This document shows positions 47,641 through 58,011 of a stretch of DNA of 64,000 nt, one piece after another (the stretch's first letter is position 1; every line of letters starts with the position of its first letter). The notes beneath the pieces were generated by a model. The model had not been told where the DNA came from. It saw only the letters and a list, made by a program, of their open reading frames with translations, and searched no databases. A program made the position numbers and the translations under genes. Source of the stretch: Agapanthus africanus. Its lineage: Eukaryota; Streptophyta; Magnoliopsida; Asparagales; Amaryllidaceae. Where the stretch lies: NCBI GenBank assembly GCA_030015575.1, contig JASDDO010000001.1, positions 323,549,595 through 323,613,594 on the forward strand, written 5' to 3'.

Positions 47641-47834
47641 ACTGATTTAAATATGCATCTAATATGTAACTTAAGCTAGTCGGGTCACATTGATATGACC
47701 TAGTCTACAATACCTCAAGAAGAAATCGTTCATTTCTGAAATCTTCCACTTGTGCGTGTTCTATACGTTAAGCACTGTGGTCTGATTTAGAATGTATATG
47801 CTTTTAGATAACGTGCCTGAACCGATCAGCTCTT

Positions 47835-49990
47835 TGTAAGTGCACGGCAGCGCCCCGGCCGTCAATCCGACGCTGGAATGCGAAAGCGATGATTTACTTT
47901 AACTTTTGAACCGGCACCACCGCACACTATAAACCCGGATCGGGCCATTAATCTAGTCCTAGCTAACAAGAGAGGGGGTAGAGAGATATACCGAGCGATC
48001 CGTGTCCTCCAGTCTTCTCGTCGTCGTCCCGATCTCCCACGGAATGTCCGGTCTCCACCTCCTCGCCGGAAGGGCACCACGTCCCCGGCTTCTTTTACGG
48101 GTTCCCACCTCTGGACCGAGGAAACTCGGGCATGAAGTTGGCGAGCCGACGTGCCCAAGATTTGCTTTAGAAAACGTGTAGTGCTCTATGTCTCATTTGG
48201 GGTTTGAGGAAGTTGCCTTTGGTGGAGGAAATGAACTTAGCTTATGGAGATGGAACTTGTGGGATTTTACAAAGCCAAAGAGATCAAGAAAACCCCACCA
48301 CAATTTTTGGACAGCCCCTTCATTGGCTTGGCCGGCCATGGCATGGTGAAGGGAGTGAGTGAGAGTGTGGAGTGTGAATGAGATAGTCACCAACATAATC
48401 CAAGAGAGAGAAAAGGGTCATGATAATACGCAATGATCATAATCAAAGAACCTCAGTCCAAAACCCAATCATCAACAACCATGATTTCTCCAAAACCAAC
48501 ACTCCAACAACCTTATCATCAACAACCATGATGGCTCCAAAAGAAAGTCAAGGGATGGTGCAACCATCATGATACAACAATATGCAAAGACAACCCTCCA
48601 AAATGCTTATTTGCACAAATGCAAATAAGCCCTCCTCCACCAATCTTCAGCCAAGAAAAGATACAAAGGAAAATGGCCGAAACGGAAAACAAACTGGCAA
48701 CTCCAAAAAACTGATCCAGTAATAAATTACAGGAAAACCCCGCTACTGTATATACATACCCGTATTTGTATTCCGACCGAAATACAAATGCAATGAGACA
48801 AAATCTACACTGTCCAATACTAGGATCCGGCTTAAACCAAAGCCCGCTAGTATTATCCGTCCGATCATGATCCGTGCAATACCGCACGTATCTGATCGAA
48901 CCCTGCCATATCTCCATACGGCCTCTACAGCGTTTCGCCCGAAACTTGAGCAACTGGTCTGTGGGGAACTCTAAAGACTCGTCAATACTATGGCTGTGGA
49001 TTTAACCACTAGCACGTCAGAAGTATTAGCCATACGTGACGGGCCACCAGCTATTGACAAAAAGGGACGTCTGTGAGTGAACTCATCCTGACACCCTACT
49101 GAGCCTGTCGGTGACAATATCCGTACAGTCCGGTCCGTTCGTCTATGAGCATCGCATGGCGGGCCTAGTGGGTTGGTAAAAGTCAGACCCCCAAAAGCGG
49201 TACAAGTCGTGTCGGAGTGTAGCCCAGAACACCCTGAGATACTACTGGAATACCTACCAGTAAATCTCCTGCCTCGGCCGAGGGCTTTGTGTAATGGCTC
49301 TCCTAGACACAGCGCGACCTCACCCCCAATACCGGGAGAGACGAACCCCTGAAGATCCGCTAACTGCCTCCATGTGGCTCGGGACTGTACCCAACTAAAA
49401 CCAGTTTACACGTCTCCTTTGAGCGTGGTAGGGTAGTAATCAAAGTACAGTAGGAACTCACACGAGACAAATGACGATCCTCAGGTCGATGAACTAACCT
49501 GTACACATGTCACCAGGGAACTGCTATCTGACGTCAGGTATAAGACCAACTAGCATGTTCCCGGCGAGTCCTGTCCGGTGTACTCATAACCCAATGAGCA
49601 CCTGTATACATCTTAGGTGAACCAACTGACACCAGTGGCTTGTGAGACTGGACAACGCCCCTCGTCGAGGTCTCGACTGTATACACTAGTCTACTCTGGA
49701 GTATCGATGCCCTGTCACGAAACTCCCACTACTAGGGACCTTTTAAGGATGTGCTTATAGACTACCAGCTCTCACGTATATGATCGCCCTCATACTGCTG
49801 GCAGTCAAGCAAGAATCCTAGGGGCTTTATCAACGTGTAATAGCGACCTGTCAGGTCACCTAAAGCAGTACACGATGATAAAGATAAACCAGATAGCATA
49901 CTATCATCTTGAGTAAGACTGTCCTCCCTCAATCATTGCAATCACATGCCTGTGATCCAATAATTGACTCTGAGGGCACTATCTCTAACA
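47835..49990 (-). repeat. B3 3' LTR
   Basis: 2156 bp, TGTAAGTGCACGGCAGCG to GGGCACTATCTCTAACA. It has one copy of the B-type LTR hairpin at 48866-48908 with one unpaired position in the outer arms (GTCCGATC against GATCGAAC). Confidence 0.9.
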
Positions 49991-50057
49991 ATCTCCCACT
50001 TACACTCAAGGCTAATTATTGCGAAGTCGCATACTCACAGCCCGTGTGATACCGAAC
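47835..50057 (-). mobile_element. Copia element B3, 3' end
   Basis: Complete family B LTR (47835-49990), purine tract, and 67 bp of internal sequence, cut by the A6 LTR at 50058 (site ...ATACCGAAC). It inserted into A5 after CTCTT; the matching duplication at its other end is beyond A6 and not in the window. Confidence 0.88.
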
Positions 50058-50072
50058 TGTAGGGTTCCTAGG

Positions 50073-52279
50073 TGTAAGTGCACGGCGGCGCCCCGGCCGT
50101 CAATCCGACGGCCAAATGCGGAAGCGGTGATAAACTTAAATTTTACTTGAACTGGAAAACCGCCGCGCACTATTACCCGGATCGAACCACTAACTAGTCC
50201 TAGCTAACTACAAGAAAGGGAAGAGAGATATACCGACAGATCCGAGTCCTCCGGTCTTCTCGTCGTCGTCCCGATCTCCTGCGGAATGTCCCGTCTCCTC
50301 CTCGTCGCCGGAAGTGCACCATATCGCCTACTTCTTTTACGGGCTCCCACCTCAATGCCGAGGCAACTCGGGCACGAAGCTGGCTAGTCGACGTGCCCAA
50401 GATTTGCTGTAGAATATAATATGGATTACATGTCTCATTTGGGATTATGGAGTTGCCTTTTTGTGGAGGAATTGAAGTGAACTTTTGGAGAGGGAGTTGT
50501 AGGGATTTCTCAAAGCTCAAGATACAAAAATCCCACACCTCATGAAAAGAATCCCATCCATTCTCAAGGAATGGCCGCCCCCCCCCATGTGTGATTGGAG
50601 AGAGAAAGAACAAAGACAAGGGGGTGGGTGGAAAGTGAGTGATGATGAAAAGCCAAATGATCACCACAAAAACCCAACACTCAATCAACAACCATGAAAG
50701 CAAAAGTCAAGCCATCATGAAGCAGGAAGGTCAAGGGATGGGCTCCATCATGAAACCATCATGATAAAACAAAAATGCAAAGACCCCCTCCACAACCACT
50801 TATTTGCAACAATGCAAATAAGCCCTCCTCCACCAATCTTCGGCCAATGAACGGAACAATGGAAATCGGCCGAAACGGAAAGCAAACTGGCAACTCCAGA
50901 AAACTGGTCCCGTAATAAATTACAGGAAAACCCCGATACTGTGCATACACACCCGCATCAGTATTTCGACCGAAATACAAATGCAGTGAGACAAAATCTC
51001 CACTGTACTATACTAGAATCCGGCTTATACCAAAACCGGCTAGTAATATCTGTTCGATCCTGATCCGTGCAATGCCGCACGTATCTGATCGAACCCTGCC
51101 ATATAATCATACGGCCTGTAGTACAAACTGTCCGATCCTGATCCGTGCAATACCGCACGTATCTGATCGGACCTTGCCATATCTCCATACGGCCTCTACA
51201 ACCTTTCGCCCGAAAGCTGAGTAACAGAATGTGGGGGACTCTAAAGACTCGTCAACACCATGGTTGTGGATTTAACCACTAGCACGTCAGAGGTATAAGC
51301 CAATACGTAACGGGCTACCAGGTATTGACTAAAAGGGATGTCTGTGAGCGAACTCAGCCTGACAACCCTACTGAGCCTGTCAGTGACAATATCCGTACAG
51401 TCCGGTCCGTTCGTCTATGAGCATCGCATGGCGGGCCTAGGGGGTTGGTAAAAGTCAGACCCCCAAAAGCGGTACAAGTCGTGTCGGAGTGTAGCCCAGA
51501 ACACCCTGAGATACTACTGGAATACCTACCAATAAATCTCCTTGCCTCGGCCGAGGGCTTCGTGTAATGGCTCTTCTAGACACAGCGCGACCTCACTCCC
51601 AATACCGGGAGAGACGAACCCCTGAAGATACGCTCACTGCCTCCATGTGGCTCGGGACTGTACCCAACTAAAACCTGTTTGCACGACTCCTTTGAGCCGT
51701 GGTAGGGTAGTAATCAAAGTACAGTGGGAACTCACACGAGACAAATGACGATCCCCAGGTCGATGAACTAACCTGTACGCATGTCACCAGGGAACTGCCA
51801 TCTGACGTCTGGTATATGACCAACTAGCATGTTCCCGGCGAGTCCTGTCCGGTGTACTCATAACCCAATGAGCACCTGTATACATCTTAGGTGATCCAAC
51901 TGACACCAATGGCTTGTGAGACCGGCCACCGCCCCTCGTCGGGGTCTCGACTGTATACACTAGTCTACTCTGGAGTATCGATGCCCTGTCTCGAAACTCC
52001 CACGACTAGGGACCTTTTAAGGATGTGCTTATAGACTACCAGCTCCCACTTATATGATCGCCCTCATACTGCTGGTGGTCAAGCAAGAATCCTAGGGGCT
52101 CTATCAATGTGTAATAGCGACCTGTAAGGTCACCTAAAGCAGTACACGATGATAAAGGTAAACCAGATAGCATACTATCATCTCGAGTAAGACTGTCCTA
52201 CCGGGATAGGTCCTCCATCAATCATTGCAATCACGTACCTGTGACCTAATAATTGACTCTGAGGGCACTATCTCCAACA
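50073..52279 (-). repeat. B4 3' LTR
   Basis: 2207 bp, TGTAAGTGCACGGCGGCG to GGGCACTATCTCCAACA. It holds two tandem copies of the B-type hairpin at 51052-51094 and 51130-51172 (78-bp period). A C8 run sits at about 50579. Confidence 0.95.
51052..51172 (-). other. Tandem LTR hairpins with paired change (B4)
   Basis: Copy 1 outer arms GTTCGATC/GATCGAAC, copy 2 GTCCGATC/GATCGGAC, both with inner arms CGTGC/GCACG. The T-to-C in one arm is matched by A-to-G in the other. Both copies recur in the 5' LTR at 58992-59034 and 59070-59112. Confidence 0.8.
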
Positions 52280-52295
52280 ATCTCCCACTTGCACT
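52280..52295 (-). promoter_or_regulatory. Polypurine tract (B4)
   Basis: The complement reads AGTGCAAGTGGGAGAT, touching the 3' LTR. Confidence 0.88.
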
Positions 52296-52399
52296 CAAGG
52301 CTAATTATTGCGATGTCGCATACTCACAGCCCGTGTGATACCGAACACCCAACTCCTCTACTAGTTAGTCTCACAAAGCTCGTTTGCGAAACTATTGCG

Positions 52400-53340
52400 T
52401 TCGAGGAATAGCCTCAGTGAGTGGATCCGCTTTGATGTTTCTTTCTATGTCTCTCTATATCTCAAGTTCGCGGAGAAACCCATCTCCCGAAATGAGCAAT
52501 ACCTGTCTTAGAATGTGTCTGGATGTCTGATGGGACTTAGCTCATAAATGAACTCCAAATCCAAACTTCTTAGACTGTATCGTCAACTGAACTTAATCAG
52601 TATCCTGCGCCATGCCTCCCTCAGTATTGCCTTGGACCATCTGTCCAAAATACCGCCCCTCGTCAGAAGGAAAACTATAACTCGGACAACCTCCTTGTCG
52701 TCCATGTCACCTTGGAAGCCTGGAATGATAACTGTCTCCCAAATGAGGCTGTCGTTATCATATCCCTAGAACATCCACTTATGTTCTAAAACTGCTTCCG
52801 ACCGTTTCTCCAGGATTGGATCAATGTCAACTTATTGCATCTAGTGCAAGAACAACATCTGGTGTGGTACTTGACATCTCATGATTGACTCAATTGCCTG
52901 AGCAAGTGATCTGCCAATCATGCACGTCCCTCTCTACTTTAGTCTGTAAGACACCTTTAGAGAGGGTGACTCCATCACCTGCAGGTACACTACCGTGCCA
53001 GGAGTCGTCCATTCTAAATACCCTTAGAATGCTGTCTAAGTACCCAGATTGGGAAACCACCCAAATCGAGATCTAAAACCATAGATCTAGTAACCAGTAT
53101 GTCTGATACAAAATCCATTTCCTTTGTGGAGAAACCACTGTGTGACGACCAGTATAACCGACTGTAGTATAGGAGTTTCCTTTCCTACTATGTGTATGTC
53201 ATCCAAATACCAGGATATCACACCCTACTACCTTCTCAACAGATCCATCCCCTATTCTGATGAAGTCAAACCCATGACTGTCACGTCAGAAATAGATGAT
53301 CTATCTCCGCTACTGGTGCTTCAGTCTATAAATAGACATA
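52400..53340 (-). pseudogene. Copia RNase H and RT relic (B4)
   Basis: The RNase H tail NIKADPLTEAIP is readable on the minus strand around 52410-52440 (ADPLT at about 52416-52430). The RT box YLDD is at 53209-53198. Both sit in short, broken frames. The same YLDD variant occurs in B0 and B1. Confidence 0.78.
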
Positions 53341-53559
53341 AGCTACCTGTCCACCAATGCTTCCGCTGCTCCCACTGACTACGACAACCCTCTGGCAGAG
53401 TCATATACACGTACACTTCTAAAGCTAGTTTAGAACGACGCTATACTCATCCTCCCGCCGGGTCTCGCAACCTGGAACAACAGCAATGGCAATTGTGGGT
53501 AAATAAGAACTTCCTTCTCACCGTCCTTGAGGCTACCGGAGCACCTCTCGGGTGCCTGA

Positions 53560-54330
53560 AGTTACCCACCTCATCTGCGGAGTGGCCAAATGGAATGTCA
53601 AACCGGATTGAATCTTTAGGTTCCTTATCAAATCTTCAGTAATCGTTTGTGGTTCTGGAATCACTTCCAGTTCTACCATACTCCCACTACTGTTTTCTGA
53701 AAAAATCCATTTTTATTAAAACTGTGGCGAGTCTAGAACAATATTGCTATTGTTCATCCAGATGGTAGAAAGTCAACCCTCGTCATAGCCTGGGTCAACC
53801 CACAAACAGCCATTACAGAAACGTGCCTTGAGTTATCCAGAGTCTGGTTTTAAGCATAAACTGGACAACTCCCCGTACCTTAACATCGTTAAGATATGAA
53901 CTGTTCTATATCCAATATAGAAACAGAGGCACTGATTTAATTGAACCAGATCCAAAACATGCAACTGTCTCCAGTGCATGTTAACTAAATGGAAGGAGGC
54001 CTGATCAGCGTTACTCAACTTAGGAATGCTTCCAATTATGAGTAACCTGAAAGAGAAGCAAGTTCTCTTTATCATTACTATCAACTGAATACCATAGACA
54101 AGTATCTACATCTTCGATCTCTTTGAAGAATCCCGATACTTGCTATACCTGGTTCTCTACTCTATTCAAATACCTATAACTTCTCAACATTCAGACCCTG
54201 TGTTTCCTCGAAACACCTGTCTAAAAACTAGAGAAGTCATAAGTAAACCGAATATAGTATGAGGACCATCCCCTCTGTCCTGATGGACCCTGGACAATAT
54301 ACAATACTCTGTATAAGTCCCTTGAGTCTG
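53560..54330 (-). pseudogene. Copia linker and integrase relic (B4)
   Basis: Aligns with B0 1-800 inverted and B1 32200-33010. The integrase part (about 54180-54310) is recognisable only by alignment to the A integrase at nucleotide level. No catalytic residue is identifiable. Confidence 0.55.
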
Positions 54331-54369
54331 AAAACTCATTCACTGTATGTCGTAGGTTGAAAACTGTAC

Positions 54370-54560
54370 TTATGGTTAAGAAGAATTACACCGCTGTTTA
54401 ATGCTCCTTACCTAACCATCCACTGATGTAGGTAAATGTCAAAGACATAATTTCAAAAAGGTATATCTCACTCTATGAAAATAGACGTACAGATATATCG
54501 ATTTGAAATTGGTGCATAACAGCGGATATTCAAAACCAAATATTTGCCGACCGGCAAACT
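54370..54560. other. ~190-bp segment present in B4, absent from B1
   Basis: B1 reads AAACTGTACCCAGG without a gap, while B4 has about 190 bp between AAACTGTAC and TACCCAGG. Inside are imperfect inverted repeats CCGCTGTTTAATGC (54391-54404) and GCATAACAGCGG (54514-54525). No clear terminal inverted repeat of a known MITE type is seen, so it could be an insertion in B4 or a deletion in B1. Confidence 0.6.
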
Positions 54561-56009
54561 ACCCAGGTGACTTCCTCAAATATCACCGATTACAACGAAT
54601 CCCGATATAATGAGGATGATCACCCAATTCCCAATAACCTACTCCCACTCATCATCTGTAAAACCATACAGATGTGAGAATCAAACCTGGTAAATACAGA
54701 CCCTGGAGCAAGTGTCTAACTGGGAAATCAGTTTTCTTTTAACATTACACAGTGAAGCTGAAACATTGAAATGTTTCGCTGGGGCATCCTGGTATTCCTA
54801 GTAATGCCTCTTCCAGATTCACGACTGTAACCGTATAGTTCTTTGCCACCTCTCCAAATCCCTTCATTTGTCTTTAGTCTTTACCTTCTGCACACCCCTT
54901 TAGGCCAAATGGTTTTCTTCCTTCCCTACCGTTCGGCACCAGCCTATGGTTTGGAAGAAGACTATCCAATAAGCATAATGGGTGTACTGTCCTAATCCTA
55001 GGAGCACTCGCAAAGCGAGAGAAGGTGAAGATAAAAGACACCTGAATAAATCTTATTCCTATTTCTCCTGAACCAGAATCCATCCCCGAACTGGAACAAG
55101 TTCCTTTCGAGTTCGTATATAACCATACGATGGAGTATCCAATAAACTGTGGATCTTCGTAGTGATACGGAGTGTCCTGGAGAAATACAAAGGTGATTTA
55201 GGATTGGCGAAGGAATACTTGGTTTGGTCGTGAACAGCAGTTGCAATTTACTTTGCCCTCTTACTAATCCCTTGTTTTGTCTTAACTTAATACCTTCTGC
55301 ACACCATCGTTATGCTAATTGGTTTTCTTCATTCCCTACCGGTCGGCACCAGCCTAAGGTTTGGAAGAAGACTATCCAATTTGCGTAATAGGTGTACTAT
55401 CTGCTAAACCAAGGAGTACTCGCAACCTGAGATAAGGTAAAAGGAAAAGACAACTGAATAATCCTATCCGTTTTCTCCAGAACCTGAAACCATCCTCGAA
55501 TAAATTCCTTCGAGTTCGTATCTAACCATACGATGGTTTTGTCCAATGGAAGTGGACGTTCGTAGTAATACGAGGTGTCCTGGAGAAAAGGGTAAAAGTA
55601 GGAGTGGCAATGAGGTTTGCAACTCTGACAATCCAAAAGCCAGTGTTAAGAAGGTTCGGTCAATTTTGGTCTCTGAGTCATAGTCTTAGGGTCGGGTCAA
55701 TGGTCGCTGCCAAAGAGAGAGAGAAAAGAAACACTCAGCGTGCACTCTAACCTAGATCAGAATGGTTCCCAATTTATCTAATCTGGAAACCTCCCACTGT
55801 ACCTCAAATTCTCCTCCAAACCTGAAAGAAGAATTAGTCGGGAACACCCGAGGAGTAAACTAACTCATCAGTGGGAATCGAGATCCAACTCACATCGCAT
55901 GATAACGTGACGGAATCCGCTCACGTCATCACACTCCAGAAGGTATGCGCATATCTGGCAAGTTTCAGTTCTTTTGAAACTCCCGATGTGATTTCTGCCC
56001 CATGCTCTT

Positions 56010-56220
56010 ATGACCTTGACTTTGGCCAACAAATCATAAGTCACATGTCAAGTTCTACCCGTCATTCTCCAGGTTGATTCAAATCCACCCGCACAAGCCC
56101 TTGACTTTGGCCAACAAGGCTATACGACTGTTCCAAACCAACGCATCTATCTATGCTGCATATGAATAACCAACAGCTACCAAACACTGTGCCTTGACTT
56201 TGGCCAACAAACACAGCTTG
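56010..56220 (-). repeat. Three-copy CCTTGACTTTGG motif (B4)
   Basis: Cores at 56014-56032, 56099-56117 and 56192-56210 all read CCTTGACTTTGGCCAACAA. Outer stems are CTTATGA/TCATAAG, AGCC/GGCT and CTGTG/CACAG. The inner CCTT/AAGG pairing seen in A1 and A2 is lost, but identically in all three copies. Confidence 0.78.
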
Positions 56221-56348
56221 AATACTATTGACTACCCATATAAAACGACGGAGGGCTACGAATGGTTTCTGGCGAAAACCTTTAACGTAATGAACTTGAT
56301 ATCGTTGAAGGAACGGATAGCTTTTTGAAAATATAGTGACGAAAACCA

Positions 56349-56585
56349 TTGCTAAAGAGGTCACTCCCGGTGAAGGGATCTCGGCTCTTTCCCCGTAGAA
56401 TGAGGTGCAGGATATTCCAACTGAATACCACGGTGCAAAGCAAAAGTAATCGGCTATAGTGAAGTTAATGCCCTGACGCAAACTTTTTGTCCAAGGGGTC
56501 ACTCCCGGTGAAGGGATCTCGGCCCTTGCCTCGTCGACTGAGGAGCAGGATATTCCAACTGAATACCACGATGCAAAACAAAAGT
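56349..56585 (-). repeat. Duplicated hairpin module (B4)
   Basis: Copy 1 stem AAAGAG/CTCTTT (56354-56359, 56385-56390); copy 2 stem CAAGGG/CCCTTG (56492-56497, 56523-56528). Both enclose TCACTCCCGGTGAAGGGATC. Further pairs follow in each copy. Confidence 0.82.
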
Positions 56586-57746
56586 GAACGTCCTTGTAAT
56601 AACAGCTTTTTGAAAAGTGTTCCAACAACATCAGATTAGGTTTGTTTTTAACTTGCATTGATCCGAATCAATGCAGTCCCATCAATTGATCACACCAAAA
56701 AGAACGAAAATATACTGATGTACGCATATGCCATCCGCATTCGCCACTGGGTCCCGTCATTACCCGTTAGGTTAGCTAACTAACGACAAAGCGGGGACTG
56801 GACTAGCGCGGATGCAAAACATATACAACATCTACTAATATATATACCAATATATTATATTCGCTCAAGGCGTGAATAAAATGCAACATCACAGAAAATG
56901 TACAGCATCACAGAAACAATACAGATGTCTGGGATCCCCGGGTTTCACAGAGCCACTACTGAAACCCGACGTTTCCCTGGTCGTGTGGATAGCCTGTGCA
57001 ATGAAAACCTAGACCCCTACGGGCGCGGCAAGTTACCCGCCAAAACCTGAAGTGAGGCAGCCCCCTTCAGCAACGTGAATGGACCACCCGGCACTTCACG
57101 GAATCCGGTAACTTGGGCACCCCTCCTGGGTCAACCTGTACCCCCTACGAGTGCGGCGAATAGCCCGTCAATTCTAGAGTAAAGCCCCCTCCGTCTCAAT
57201 GCCATGAGATGCGGGCTTGTTGCCCTCTAGAACCCGGCTGTCCGTGCACCCCTCCGCGGGGCAATCCTAGTACAGAAAGTAAAATATACATACAACTTGT
57301 ACATCGACCGCAACCTGGCCATGCCCCAAAATAATAATACAATCAGGCAGTGACGGCAGTCCACATGTCGGACGCTCGCCCCGCAATATCAAATGTACAT
57401 AACACAACAGAACTGTACTAGCATTGCATCCAGGCTATCCCCCACGACCGATCCGCAACATCACAGCAAAAACAGAACATCAACGTGAAAGTCACGTTCG
57501 CAAATCCGTCTAACCGGGCTATAGCAGTTAGACCGGATTTACCGATCGAGTGACATTCACGGTCGCAGATATAATGTAAATACTGTGAAATAATGTGTTT
57601 AAAATATCCGATCGATCAAACTTTAACAAGTGGGCCCCCAAGTACTACTGTAGCACATCAAGAAATTCTGGGCCCAAAATTAATATTCCAAAACCCATAT
57701 TTTAAGCCCACAAAGACACTGTAGAAATTTGGTGCAGGGATCTCCA

Positions 57747-57806
57747 CAGTGCGCGGCGGAAACGCGGCCCAAAGGGGGTTTTGGCCGCGGTTCCGCGCCT
57801 CCACTG
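57747..57806 (-). other. GC-rich stem-loop after primer site (B4)
   Basis: A 14-bp stem with one mismatch (GCGGAAACGCGGCC against the complement of GGCCGCGGTTCCGC) plus an outer CAGTG/CACTG pair. It lies 193-252 nt from the primer site, as in A1, A2 and B1. Confidence 0.78.
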
Positions 57807-57998
57807 TCGATTCACCCTGTCGAATTTCTACAGTAGCCTAGTGGTCTCCAGTACTTCAATTTTATACAACCTGAAAAAATTTTGGAGACCAAAAAATTTC
57901 AACAGAAAACTGTCGCTTTGAAAAATGTAGATTTTGGAATTTTGGTCGATCGGAAATGCAAAACACATTAAACCAAGCTAGACTAAGTTAATGGCGAG

Positions 57999-58010
57999 GC
58001 TCTGATACCA
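57999..58010 (-). promoter_or_regulatory. Primer-binding site, tRNA-iMet (B4)
   Basis: Exact TGGTATCAGAGC on the minus strand, one base from the LTR at 58012. Confidence 0.93.
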
Positions 58011-58011
58011 C

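Larger units (their letters stand above)
46331..47834 (-). mobile_element. Copia element A5 fragment (RT to integrase)
   Basis: Minus-strand family A pol only: RT fingers and palm (46350-46616), linker (46800-47120) and integrase core (about 47330-47640). RNase H, purine tract and 3' LTR are missing at the left break; the upstream part is cut by B3 at 47835. Unlike A1, A2 and A6 it keeps one frame through LEETSISTQPEGF because one base is absent at the usual frameshift site. It still has LGVMTAFLN instead of the catalytic Asp motif. Confidence 0.85.
54560..57998 (-). other. B4 long leader, no recognisable gag
   Basis: About 3.4 kb of leader. It contains the internal duplication TTACCTTCTGCACACC...TTCGGCACCAGCCTA (54870-54990 and 55280-55400), the triple motif, the duplicated hairpin module, a CGTTAGGTTAGCTAACTAACG palindromic hairpin near 56765 and the GC-rich stem-loop. 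The 198-codon frame at 56062-56658 crosses the hairpin modules and has no gag features. Confidence 0.65.

Noticed and set aside
50200..50703. 167-codon minus-strand frame in the B4 3' LTR (129 codons in the 5' LTR)
   Set aside because: LTR sequence; its length differs between the two LTRs because of the C-run length. No recognisable domain.
56062..56658. 198-codon minus-strand frame, the longest in the window
   Set aside because: It runs through the duplicated hairpin modules and triple motif, so its internal peptide repeat comes from nucleotide repeats. No gag features, and not open in A1, A2 or B1.
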